DNA of 7,844 nt from Victivallales bacterium (GCA_016285335.1 JAEEQO010000143.1:1-7844), one strand, 5' to 3'. Counted from the first letter of the stretch, positions 1 through 6,348 are shown. Numbers and translations: made by a program. Notes: generated from the sequence alone by a model not told the origin.

Positions 1-989
1 ATCCCGACGACGATTTTCCTCCGTTCGATTCGGTTGTTCGAATCGACGACATAAACGAAATCGCCGAGCTGTTCCCGAAGGATCGCCGCCTGTTTGACCA
101 TGACCCGTTTTTGAGGCAGGGCGACCTGGACGTTGACTTTGACATACATCCCCGAATCCAGCAGTTCCTCTTCATTTTCCGCCGTAGCCTGAACACGGAA
201 CGTGCCGTCCTGCACCCTGTTGTTCCATGCGGAGATCCAGACTTTCTCCTGATATTCTTTGCCGTTCGGGAGGAATACCTTCACTTTGGGGCTTGTCTCG
301 GGATCTTCTTTCGTTACGGGATAGTTTTCATAAATCCTCAGCACGGTAAGTTCATCGATGGAGAAATAGATCTTGACATTGCCTACGGACGTGATGGTGG
401 CGAGGGGGCCGCTGGAAGGACCTACCATGTTGCCTACGCTGTAGGTCTTGAACCCGATATAACCATCGAACGGAGCCATGATCTGCGTGTAGCTGAGGGT
501 GACTTTCTTCTCGGCCAGCTCCGCTTCGGCGGATTTCAGTTCGGCCTCTGCTGTTCGAAGGTCCATTTCCGCCGCGTCATAATTGCGCTGGGAGGTCGCA
601 TTGGTTCTCAAAAGCGATTCCTGCCGCTCGAATTCAACTTTTTTATTGGTCAGTTCCGCATTGCATCTGTTGACGTAGGCTTCCGCTTTTTTGACCGCCG
701 CCTCATAAACCGCGGGGTCGATCTGGAAAAGCTTGGTGCCTTTTTTTACAAGATCTCCCTCCGTGAAATTTGCTTCGGTCAGGAATCCGGAAACATTGGC
801 GGAAAGATTGACGGTCTCGAATGCCTGAACCTCTCCGATCTCGGTCACAGTATCGGCGAATTCCATTTCGATGGCAGGTTCGACAACGACCGCAGGCACG
901 ATCTGAACTTCTTCAGGCGTTTCTTCGTCGCAGCCGGAAAGCAGGATCAAACTGCTGAGCGCCGCCGCAAGAACAGGATTGATTTTCAT
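1..989 (-). CDS. RND efflux periplasmic adaptor lipoprotein (HlyD/AcrA-type membrane fusion protein), 3' end cut by window
   Basis: Adaptor subunit of a tripartite efflux pump, expected to bridge an inner-membrane RND (or MacB-like) pump and an outer-membrane channel. The visible 329 residues start at ATG 989-987, with AAAGGA 8 bp upstream (1003-998). A lipoprotein signal ends in the lipobox LSGC with Cys20; Asp21 follows, the +2 residue that in enterobacteria favours inner-membrane retention, as in AcrA. The first half of a biotinyl-lipoyl-like domain covers about residues 55-92 (GFLTEANFTEGDLVKKG), an alpha-helical hairpin about 93-163 (rich in A/E/K, with RxxLLRTNATSQRNYD), the second lipoyl half about 165-205 (TQIMAPFDGYIG) and the beta-barrel about 205-290. 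The membrane-proximal domain begins at about 290 and runs off the window. The usual family length is 350-420, so about 20-90 residues are missing. The pump and channel genes probably follow, off-window to the left. The substrate cannot be told. The gene is AT-richer than the operon to its right. Confidence 0.93.
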   Translation of the reverse strand, partial: MKINPVLAAALSSLILLSGCDEETPEEVQIVPAVVVEPAIEMEFADTVTEIGEVQAFETVNLSANVSGFLTEANFTEGDLVKKGTKLFQIDPAVYEAAVKKAEAYVNRCNAELTNKKVEFERQESLLRTNATSQRNYDAAEMDLRTAEAELKSAEAELAEKKVTLSYTQIMAPFDGYIGFKTYSVGNMVGPSSGPLATITSVGNVKIYFSIDELTVLRIYENYPVTKEDPETSPKVKVFLPNGKEYQEKVWISAWNNRVQDGTFRVQATAENEEELLDSGMYVKVNVQVALPQKRVMVKQAAILREQLGDFVYVVDSNNRIERRKIVVG

Positions 990-997
990 GACGACTA

Positions 998-1003
998 TCC
1001 TTT
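998..1003 (-). promoter_or_regulatory. Ribosome binding site of the efflux adaptor gene
   Basis: AAAGGA on the minus strand lies 8 bp before ATG 989-987. It supports this start, which also gives a complete lipoprotein signal peptide. Confidence 0.7.
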
Positions 1004-1045
1004 GTTTGAGGGAAACTTGTGTTAGCATTTTTTCGTGATACGCAC

Positions 1046-1074
1046 AATTTACACCCTCAAACACAAAAAATCAA
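1046..1074 (-). promoter_or_regulatory. Candidate sigma70-type promoter of the efflux adaptor gene
   Basis: On the minus strand TTGATT (1074-1069) is followed after 17 bp by TAAATT (1051-1046). Each box matches the consensus at 4 of 6 positions and the spacing is ideal. The predicted start is near 1039, giving a leader of about 50 nt. The adaptor gene therefore need not rely on read-through from the transporter operon, whose last gene ends 271 bp upstream. This was called by eye only. Confidence 0.5.
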
Positions 1075-1136
1075 GGAAAGAATCCCCGTCCGGCATGAAA
1101 TATATATTCAAGTTTTCTCGCTATTGGGCGGACGAG

Positions 1137-1151
1137 CGGGAACCGGTCCCG
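1137..1151. repeat. Near-palindrome, core GGGAACCGGTCCC
   Basis: CGGGA (1137-1141) and TCCCG (1147-1151) flank ACCGG. The 13-bp core at 1138-1150 recurs exactly, in inverse orientation, at 6213-6225 in the leader of the transporter operon. The central CCGG with flanking symmetry resembles LacI-family operators in general form. A regulator site is an inference only. Confidence 0.4.
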
Positions 1152-1168
1152 AAATGGATTCAGGTGCG

Positions 1169-1238
1169 TGTCAAACTAAACGCACGTTTTCGCCCCTCAT
1201 TGTGCGCTTACTCTGACAAACGTGCAGTTACCTTGACA
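1169..1238. repeat. Cluster of three 17-bp repeats, TGTCA ... TGACA bounded (transposon-end-like or operator array)
   Basis: Three copies of a TGTCA-NN-(G/C)TAA-NN-GCAC motif lie here. Copy A (1169-1185) is on the plus strand. Copies B (1202-1218) and C (1222-1238) are on the minus strand, exactly 20 bp apart. A and B agree at 14 of 17 positions; the other pairs agree at 13 of 17. The 70-bp block begins TGTCA and ends TGACA. Tandem repeats of about 20 bp that start TGTCA are typical in form of the ends of transposons with IstA/TniA/Mu-type integrases (IS21 and Tn402/Tn5053-like). This could be a remnant or internally deleted copy. No clear target-site duplication is seen and no transposase is in the window. 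The alternative is a multi-site operator. Confidence 0.55.
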
Positions 1239-1260
1239 AGTGACGGTTTTTCTGCGGGCA

Positions 1261-2928
1261 TCAGATGCTGAAAAGCGAGCCGATCTTCTTCCCGAGCAGG
1301 ACGGACGCCGCGGCGAGGATGGACGCCAGAAAGCACATGGACCATACGCCGAACGCGGCGGCAGTGTCCGGCCCGGATCCGAGATACTGCGACAGCTCGT
1401 AGATCGCCTTCGTGATCGGGTAGAATTCGGCTTTCTGGGCGAGGATCAGGGAGTCGGAGACCTCCATCATGGAGAAGCTGAACGCGAACAGCGCGCCCAC
1501 GACCAGGTTCGCCGCCACCAGCGGCAGCGTGATCTTCATCAGGGTGCGAACGCCGCTTGCTCCGGCGTTGCGGGAGGCGCGTTCCAGTTCTTCCGGCGTC
1601 TGGTCGAGGCCGCCTGCGACGGACCGCAGAACGTACGGCACGCGCCGGACCGCGTAGGCGACGGCGAGCAGGAAGACAGGATTCGCGACGGGATCGAAAA
1701 GCGTGTGCGCCCACTGGTAGCGGATGGACATGCCAAGGAAGCCGACGGCCATCACGACGCCGGGGATCATGAGCGGAGTCATGGCGACGAGGTCAAGCAG
1801 CCAGCCGAACTTGAGGCTGGCGCGGCGGGTCAGGAACGCGGTCAGGACGCCAGCGAACAGAGACAGCACCGTCGCGAGGCACGCGTATTTCAAGCTGTTC
1901 ATGATGCTCGGAACGACCAGGTGGTCGCCGAGCGCGTTGCGGTAGTGCATCAGCGAGAAGTGTTCCGGCAGGATCGTCCCGCTCCAGCTCGTGGAGGACG
2001 CGATCAGCACGAGGCAGATGTGGGGCAGTGCGGCGATGAACGTGAACCCGATGAAGACAGCGAGCGGGATCCAGCGGGCCGGGCCGTTCAGCGTGCGGGC
2101 GGATGCCCCCGGCGTTCCTTTCGCGGCCGAGGCGGCGGCGCCGCGTCCGAGCAGGAGTTTCGCCCCGAGGTAGAGCAGACAGGAAATGCCGAGCGTGACG
2201 ATCACGAGCGAATAGGCGGCGGGATTGGTGCCGAGCTCGGTCACGCCGTTGTAGATCTGGACCGGGGTGACGGTGTTGTACCCGAACATCAGCGGAGTGC
2301 CGAGTTCCGTGAACGCCCAGATCAGCACGATGCTGCCGCCTGCGAGGAGTCCGGGGCGGAGCATGGGCAGCGTGATGCGGCGGAACCTCTGCCAGGGGCC
2401 GGCCCCGGCGTTGCGGGCGGATTCGATCAGCGACGGGTCGATGTTCGCGAACGCGGTGATGAGGTTCAGGTAGGCGATCGGGTAGAGGTGCAGCGCCTGG
2501 ATCACGCAGACGCTCCAGAACCTGCCGCTGCCGCCGAGCCAGTCGACCGGAGGCAGGCCGGCGGCGGTGAGGATGCTGTTCAGAAGGCCGTAATGGCCGA
2601 GGAGCTGCTGGAATCCGAGCGCGCCCACGAAAGGCGGCAGGATCATCGGCGCCATCATCAGCACGGAGCACGCGGCTTTGCCGGGGAAGTCGTACTTGTC
2701 ATAGAGCGCGGCGAGCGGGATGGAGATCAGGAAGACGATGATCGTGGTCACGACCGCCACGGCGAGCGAGTTTATCATGCCCTGGAGGTACAGACGGCTG
2801 CGGAAGACCTCCCGCATGACCGCCGGGTCGCAGCCCTCCGCCACGACCGTGAAGAGCGGCAGGAAGAGGAACAGCGCGAAGAAGGCCAGGACCGCCAGCG
2901 CCAGAAAGAGAGAGAGGAAGCGTTTCAT
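1261..2928 (-). CDS. ABC transporter permease with two fused membrane domains (FbpB/AfuB-type)
   Basis: This is the inner-membrane channel of a binding-protein-dependent importer, 555 residues. The start chosen is ATG 2928-2926. It overlaps the stop of the binding-protein gene as ATGA and is preceded by AAGGAG at 2944-2939. A longer in-frame reading to base 3000 would add a charged, proline/arginine-rich stretch before the first membrane helix and is unlikely. Two binding-protein-dependent permease domains lie in tandem. The first has an EAA loop at about residues 169-192 (ESARNAGAGPWQRF, then ITLPMLRPG); the second has one at about 449-470 (ERASRNAGA, then MKITLPLV). About twelve hydrophobic segments are visible, joined by a small Ala/Gly-rich linker near 262-282. 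Because both halves are on one chain, no second permease gene is needed. This arrangement and length are normal for ferric-iron, 2-aminoethylphosphonate and thiamine importers, so it does not define the substrate. Confidence 0.93.
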   Translation of the reverse strand: MKRFLSLFLALAVLAFFALFLFLPLFTVVAEGCDPAVMREVFRSRLYLQGMINSLAVAVVTTIIVFLISIPLAALYDKYDFPGKAACSVLMMAPMILPPFVGALGFQQLLGHYGLLNSILTAAGLPPVDWLGGSGRFWSVCVIQALHLYPIAYLNLITAFANIDPSLIESARNAGAGPWQRFRRITLPMLRPGLLAGGSIVLIWAFTELGTPLMFGYNTVTPVQIYNGVTELGTNPAAYSLVIVTLGISCLLYLGAKLLLGRGAAASAAKGTPGASARTLNGPARWIPLAVFIGFTFIAALPHICLVLIASSTSWSGTILPEHFSLMHYRNALGDHLVVPSIMNSLKYACLATVLSLFAGVLTAFLTRRASLKFGWLLDLVAMTPLMIPGVVMAVGFLGMSIRYQWAHTLFDPVANPVFLLAVAYAVRRVPYVLRSVAGGLDQTPEELERASRNAGASGVRTLMKITLPLVAANLVVGALFAFSFSMMEVSDSLILAQKAEFYPITKAIYELSQYLGSGPDTAAAFGVWSMCFLASILAAASVLLGKKIGSLFSI

Positions 2929-4475
2929 CGGGCCCGGGCTCCTTTCTCCCGTGCGATTTTTTCGGCGCGGCGGTAGCTTTCGCGCGCGGCTTCGGTCCAT
3001 CGGATGCGGGCCGCGGCGGCTTCGGCGGGCGTGCCGCTCAGGGCTTTCGATTCGTCCGCCGCCTTTTCATAGGGCACGGGGAGTGTGAGGAGTTCTGCCA
3101 TGGCCTCGGGATTCGCAGCCGGGCCCCCGTTGTCGAGGATGGCTTTCCAGGCGGCGCGGAGGTCGTCCTCAGGGTCGAGCGCGGCACATTTGATGAGCAC
3201 GCGGATGAGGCTGAAATAGCGCCCCGTCCAGTCGGAGCGGTATTCGAACGTGCCGCCGAGGTCGTAGGGGCGGTAGTCGGGAATGCTCTGGTATTCCGCA
3301 GGGATCTTGACCGGGCTGTCCTTGCGGACGGTCGGGCGGAGCTGGGCATAGCGGACGGGGCCGCCGGGCGTACCGGGTTTCTGAAGCCAGATCGCCGCGC
3401 CTTCCTCCGACAGCAGGAAGTCGATAAAGTCCCTGGCGGCGTTCGGATTCGGCGCTCCGCGGAGGAGCTGGACGGGGTCGGCGGTGACCGCCGTGCCGCC
3501 GCGCGGCATGACGTAGGTCAGGGTCGGCGCTCCGGTCGTAATGCGGGACCAGTCGGCTTCGCTGAGCCCGTAGAAGTCGATGCAGACGCCAGCCGCGGCC
3601 TCGCCGGAGGAGACGTCGCGGACCACCTTGCCCGCGCTGTCGGCGATGGACCGCGCGTTCGCCGTGAGAAGCTTGACGCGGCGGAATCCCTCGAGCCAGC
3701 CCTGTTCCGGTCCAAGCTCGGCCATCGCCTGCTGGATGATCATTTCGTAGCACTTGTTGATGGAGCCGGACTTGGTCGGGTCGGCGAGCACGAGCGTGCC
3801 GAAGTATGCGGGCTTCGTGAGGTCGATCCAGTTCTGCGGCGATTCGACGCCGAGCTCGCGGATACGCCGGAAATTGTATGCGATGCCGAACGACGACAGG
3901 CAGTAGCCGTAATAGCGCCCCTGCGGATCGTAGATCTGCTCGCCGGCGAAACTCATCGGGATCACGCCGTCGGTGAAGTAGTCGGGGTGGCGTTCCTTCA
4001 CGCCCGCGTCGACCGCATAGCCCATGGAGGCGAACTTCCCCTGGTCGTAGGTGCCGCCGCCGAAGAAGAGGTCGATGCCGATGCCGATGTCGGATTCGAG
4101 GAAAAGCTTACGCGCCGGGTTGTCCTCCGCTTTGAGCTTGGAATCCTTGAACGCCGCCGCGGTCTCCTTGTTCCATTCCAGCCCGTTCTGAAGCGCGTAC
4201 AGGCGGAACTCCGCCTCGAAACGGTCGTTGATGTACCGCACGATGTCGCTGGTGCCGCCGGGACTCCGCCAGTCGATCATCACGTCGTGCCCGCGGTGCG
4301 CCTTGTACCATTCGCGGAACGCGTGTTCGAACTCGTACTTGATCTGCTCCGAGTTCGGCGTGATGATCACGAGGCGTTCCGGCGCCGACGGGCTCCAGTC
4401 CGCGGATGGACGCAGCGCAAGCGGCAGGATGACGAGCAGGACCGGAACAACCAGGGCGAGCAGAATGCGTTTCAT
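2925..4475 (-). CDS. ABC transporter solute-binding protein, long form (extracellular solute-binding protein family 1/type 2-like)
   Basis: Captures the substrate in the periplasm and delivers it to the permease encoded next. It has 516 residues and starts at ATG 4475-4473, with AGGAAA 8 bp upstream. A hydrophobic export segment spans about residues 4-21 with no lipobox Cys, so the protein is either released or anchored by that segment. Family features are LVIITPNSEQIKYEFEHAF (35-53), WRSPGGTSDIVRYI (69-82), SFGIAYNFRRI (195-205) with NWIDLTKPAYFG (215-226), VLADPTKSGS (229-238) and the C-lobe GEAAAGVCIDFYG (291-303) and RDFIDFLLSEEGAAIW (348-363). Usual relatives are 330-360 residues. The extra length comes from an insert at about 86-122 and a charged, Ala-rich C-terminal extension beyond about 415. 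The adjacent Tyr-Tyr pair of ferric-iron binding proteins is not evident; the nearest equivalent is Phe301-Tyr302. The substrate stays open: iron, phosphonate, sugar phosphate or another anion. Confidence 0.9.
   Translation of the reverse strand: MKRILLALVVPVLLVILPLALRPSADWSPSAPERLVIITPNSEQIKYEFEHAFREWYKAHRGHDVMIDWRSPGGTSDIVRYINDRFEAEFRLYALQNGLEWNKETAAAFKDSKLKAEDNPARKLFLESDIGIGIDLFFGGGTYDQGKFASMGYAVDAGVKERHPDYFTDGVIPMSFAGEQIYDPQGRYYGYCLSSFGIAYNFRRIRELGVESPQNWIDLTKPAYFGTLVLADPTKSGSINKCYEMIIQQAMAELGPEQGWLEGFRRVKLLTANARSIADSAGKVVRDVSSGEAAAGVCIDFYGLSEADWSRITTGAPTLTYVMPRGGTAVTADPVQLLRGAPNPNAARDFIDFLLSEEGAAIWLQKPGTPGGPVRYAQLRPTVRKDSPVKIPAEYQSIPDYRPYDLGGTFEYRSDWTGRYFSLIRVLIKCAALDPEDDLRAAWKAILDNGGPAANPEAMAELLTLPVPYEKAADESKALSGTPAEAAAARIRWTEAARESYRRAEKIAREKGARAR
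2939..2944 (-). promoter_or_regulatory. Ribosome binding site of the permease gene
   Basis: AAGGAG on the minus strand lies 10 bp before ATG 2928-2926, inside the end of the binding-protein gene. Together with the ATGA overlap it decides the permease start and suggests translational coupling. Confidence 0.75.
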
Positions 4476-4493
4476 GGGGGTGATTTCCTGATG

Positions 4494-5570
4494 CTACCGG
4501 GCGTTTTCGGGCGGGAGGACGGCGATCGCTTCCGGCGGGACGGCGCAGACGACGCTGTCGCCGGGATGGCGTTCGGGCGCGGCGGATTCGCTGGCGTGAA
4601 GCGTGAAGCCGGACGCGTCGAGCGTGAGTCCGGTCGTCTCGCCGAGGAACACACTGTCGCGGACTACGCACGGGATCGCGTTGACGGAATCGGGTGCGGC
4701 TCCGGGGCGGACCGCCTCGTGACGGATCATAAGCGTGCAGACGTCGCCGGGAGCGGGCTGCACGGGCTGTCCGTCCAGCAGGACGCGGAATTCGCCGACG
4801 GGCGTTTTGAAGACGCCAAGTCCGTTCCCGGTCCCGGTACACGTTGCATCCAGGAAATCTGCGTCGCCGAGGAAGGATGCGGTGAACTTCGTCGCGGGCC
4901 GCGTGTAAAGCGTCCGGGGCGCGTCGATCTGGAGAATCACGCCGTCCTTCATGACGGCGATGCGGTCGCCCACGCTGAGCGCTTCGCGGCGGTCGTGCGT
5001 GACGTAGAGAGCGGTCAGGCGGCGTTCCTTGCAGATGCGTCGGATCTCGGTGCGCATGAGGTCGCGGAGGCGGGCGTCGAGGTTGGACAGCGGTTCGTCG
5101 AGAAGCAGGATGGAGCCTTTGAGCGCGAGGGCGCGGGCGAGGGCGACGCGCTGCTGCTGGCCGCCGGAAAGCTCGTTGACCTTGCGTTTCGCGAACTCGG
5201 ACATGCCGACCACGGCGAGCATCTCCTCGACGGTCTTCCGTATCTCCTCGCGCGGGAGCTTCCGGATGCCGAGGCCGAACTCGATGTTTTCGGCGACGTT
5301 CAGATGCGGCCACAGGGCGTAGTTCTGGAACACCATCGGGGTGTTGCGGGACTCCGGGGGCAGGGCGGATACGTCGCGCCCGTCAAGCACGACCGAGCCG
5401 GCGTCCTGCCGGATGAGCCCGGCGACGATGCGGAGAAGCGTGGATTTGCCGCAGCCGGAGGGGCCGAGCAGGAACATGAGTTCACCGGCTTCGACGGAGA
5501 GGTCGACGCCGCGGAGCACGGGCGTCCCGCCGTAGGATTTGGAGACGCCTTTGATCTTAAGCATAGCCAT
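4494..5570 (-). CDS. ABC transporter ATP-binding protein with C-terminal TOBE-type domain (PotA/FbpC/AfuC-like)
   Basis: Cytoplasmic ATPase that powers the importer; 358 residues. All nucleotide-binding motifs are intact: Walker A GPSGCGKST (36-44), Q-loop VFQNYALWPH (80-89), signature LSGGQQQR (134-141), Walker B ILLLDEP (154-160), D-loop SNLD (162-165) and H-loop His192. The stretch after His192 reads DRREAL rather than the commoner DQxEAL. Residues about 235-358 match the TOBE-like regulatory tail of the PotA/MalK/FbpC class, including CTLMIRHEAVRPG and VFLGETTGLTL. The start used is ATG 5570-5568; an ATG two codons on (5564-5562) is an alternative. Neither has a clear Shine-Dalgarno site. 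The upstream gene stops only 16 bp before the start, so coupled translation is likely. The next gene follows 18 bp after the stop. Confidence 0.95.
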   Translation of the reverse strand: MAMLKIKGVSKSYGGTPVLRGVDLSVEAGELMFLLGPSGCGKSTLLRIVAGLIRQDAGSVVLDGRDVSALPPESRNTPMVFQNYALWPHLNVAENIEFGLGIRKLPREEIRKTVEEMLAVVGMSEFAKRKVNELSGGQQQRVALARALALKGSILLLDEPLSNLDARLRDLMRTEIRRICKERRLTALYVTHDRREALSVGDRIAVMKDGVILQIDAPRTLYTRPATKFTASFLGDADFLDATCTGTGNGLGVFKTPVGEFRVLLDGQPVQPAPGDVCTLMIRHEAVRPGAAPDSVNAIPCVVRDSVFLGETTGLTLDASGFTLHASESAAPERHPGDSVVCAVPPEAIAVLPPENAR

Positions 5571-5586
5571 GATCGTACCCGGCTGC

Positions 5587-6165
5587 TCAGCGGAAGTTTT
5601 CGAACGTGAGGTCGTCGTCGGTGATGTCGATGAAGAAGAAGCCGAGCACGGCGTCCAGGATCTCGACCGGATGGATCGACACGTCGGCCTCGATCACGCC
5701 GAGCCCGAGCGAGCCGCCGATCTCCCAGAAGTCGATCGCGCCCTCCTTCGGCAGGAATATCTCGTCGGACGGCGTCACAAGCCCGTCCTTGTCCCACCAG
5801 TATTCCTTCGCGAGCAGGACCGCCGGACGGCGTTCCATGTTCGTGGAGACGAACGGGCCGGCTCCGCTGTAGTAGCCGTTCCGGCTGGCGAATCCGTACT
5901 GGCGGTTGTAGTCCTTGACCATCTGGGCTGTCGTGGCGACGCCGCCGCCGATCTCAAGTTCGTGCGTGGCGCGGAGGCTGGCGTGCGCCGTCAGGCCGAC
6001 GCCGATGTTGAGCGAGAAAACGTCCAGAAGGTCGAGAACGCGGTTCGGGAAATAAAGCGTGACCTTGTCGACCCACTGCGACTGCGCATGGACGGACGCC
6101 GAAGCGCTGAAGAGCATGCCGATGCCGATGAGGATTGCTGCCAGACGGTGTTTCGTGTGTTTCAT
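5587..6165 (-). CDS. Exported protein of unknown function, first gene of the ABC importer operon
   Basis: This 192-residue protein was not assigned to a named family. It has a clear Sec signal peptide: a basic start, a hydrophobic core at about residues 9-20 and a likely cleavage after Ala27 (SVHA before QSQW). The start ATG 6165-6163 has AAGGAA 7 bp upstream. The same frame stays open up to 6330, but that extension would bury the signal peptide. The mature part has NRVLDLLDVFSLNIGVGL (41-58), then HASLRATHELEIGGG (61-75), a central aromatic and charged region (YNRQYGF, EYWWDKDGLV), and a C-terminal hydrophobic stretch (VEILDAVLGFFFIDITDDD, 167-185). Alternating polar and glycine-rich hydrophobic stretches suggest a small beta-structured periplasmic or outer-membrane protein. 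I have an impression, unverified, of similar RxLDLLDxF...VGVG proteins in other Gram-negatives. Its place at the head of the operon suggests a role linked to the importer. Confidence 0.85.
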   Translation of the reverse strand: MKHTKHRLAAILIGIGMLFSASASVHAQSQWVDKVTLYFPNRVLDLLDVFSLNIGVGLTAHASLRATHELEIGGGVATTAQMVKDYNRQYGFASRNGYYSGAGPFVSTNMERRPAVLLAKEYWWDKDGLVTPSDEIFLPKEGAIDFWEIGGSLGLGVIEADVSIHPVEILDAVLGFFFIDITDDDLTFENFR

Positions 6166-6172
6166 GGAATGA

Positions 6173-6178
6173 TTCCTT
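6173..6178 (-). promoter_or_regulatory. Ribosome binding site deciding the start of the exported protein
   Basis: AAGGAA on the minus strand lies 7 bp before ATG 6165-6163. It selects the start that yields a standard signal peptide over the longer open frame reaching 6330. Confidence 0.7.
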
Positions 6179-6209
6179 ATTGCGAAAGGTGTATTTGCGT
6201 ATGGGGTTG

Positions 6210-6228
6210 GCGGGGACCGGTTCCCCGC
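6210..6228. repeat. GC-rich hairpin in the operon leader
   Basis: GCGGGGA (6210-6216) pairs with TCCCCGC (6222-6228) around a 5-nt loop, a perfect 7-bp stem. It lies 45-63 nt before the start of the exported-protein gene and contains the inverse copy of the GGGAACCGGTCCC core also found at 1138-1150. It could be an operator or an RNA structure. Confidence 0.5.
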
Positions 6229-6242
6229 GTTGATTTGACGTG

Positions 6243-6293
6243 CCGTTTGCGAAAAGACCTTTCCCGCGTCGGGAAAAACGGAATCGCAAACGG
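6243..6293. repeat. Nested dyad at the start of the transporter operon
   Basis: An outer perfect 10-bp inverted repeat (CCGTTTGCGA at 6243-6252, TCGCAAACGG at 6284-6293) encloses an inner perfect 7-bp stem (TTTCCCG at 6260-6266, CGGGAAA at 6270-6276) with a 3-nt loop. The unpaired stretches between them are 7 nt on each side. The structure overlaps the predicted transcription start of the minus-strand operon. It could act as a DNA operator or as a 5' RNA structure. Confidence 0.55.
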
Positions 6294-6297
6294 AATC
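6276..6297. repeat. Direct repeat AAACGGAATC x2
   Basis: Two exact copies of AAACGGAATC lie at 6276-6285 and 6288-6297, 12 bp apart. The second overlaps the -10 box of the minus-strand promoter. The short spacing, close to one helical turn, would allow two protein subunits to bind the same face. Confidence 0.45.
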
Positions 6298-6323
6298 ATA
6301 GAACAATATGCCTTTTTTGTAAA
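6295..6323 (-). promoter_or_regulatory. Sigma70-type promoter of the four-gene importer operon
   Basis: On the minus strand TTTACA (6323-6318) is followed after exactly 17 bp by TATGAT (6300-6295); each box matches consensus at 5 of 6. The predicted start is near 6288, giving a leader of about 120 nt. An overlapping alternative is TTGACT (6330-6325), 16 bp, TATTGT (6308-6303), with a start near 6296. This is the only good promoter candidate before the operon. Confidence 0.65.
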
Positions 6324-6348
6324 AAGTCAAGATAAAACACTTGACTTT
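6323..6348. promoter_or_regulatory. Perfect inverted repeat between divergent promoters (operator candidate)
   Basis: AAAGTCAA (6323-6330) and TTGACTTT (6341-6348) form a perfect 8-bp inverted repeat with a 10-bp AT-rich spacer. The right arm contains the -35 box of the plus-strand promoter. The left arm contains the alternative -35 box of the minus-strand promoter and touches the main one. A protein bound here could control both directions. The symmetry may also simply come from two divergent TTGACT boxes. Confidence 0.45.

Larger units (their letters stand above)
990..1260. other. Intergenic gap between transporter operon and efflux gene
   Basis: This 271-bp stretch has no convincing gene. 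From left to right it holds the adaptor gene's ribosome site and promoter (998-1074), a short GC-rich near-palindrome (1137-1151) and a cluster of three related repeats (1169-1238). No hairpin followed by a T-run is seen directly after the permease stop on the minus strand, so transcript termination there is unclear. The imperfect hairpin formed by the repeats may serve that role. Confidence 0.6.

Noticed and set aside
111..1025. Plus-strand open frame (304 codons) opposite the efflux adaptor
   Set aside because: The minus strand encodes a recognisable adaptor with lipobox and lipoyl motifs over the whole stretch; the plus frame has no recognisable domain.
1233..1260. TTGACA at 1233-1238 as a plus-strand promoter
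   Set aside because: No suitable -10 box follows at 16-18 bp, and transcription would run antisense into the permease. The hexamer is part of repeat copy C.
1095..1271. Small plus-strand open frame of 58 residues beginning MKYIFKFSRYWADE
   Set aside because: The sequence looks mildly protein-like, but there is no ribosome site at a normal distance, it runs through the repeat cluster and overlaps the permease stop. A homology search would be needed to revive it.
1240..2976. Long plus-strand open frame (578 codons) opposite the permease gene
   Set aside because: Its translation is very rich in Arg, Glu, Asp, Gly and His with no domain, the typical result of reading a GC-rich gene backwards. 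The opposite strand has a clear two-domain permease.
3987..5609. Long plus-strand open frame (540 codons) opposite the ATPase and binding-protein genes
   Set aside because: It spans two genes with unmistakable domains on the minus strand and shows the same low-complexity charged composition, so it is a codon-bias shadow.
6166..6330. N-terminal extension of the exported protein to base 6330
   Set aside because: The frame is open, but it would start upstream of the predicted promoter and hide a good signal peptide. The ATG at 6165 has a proper ribosome site.
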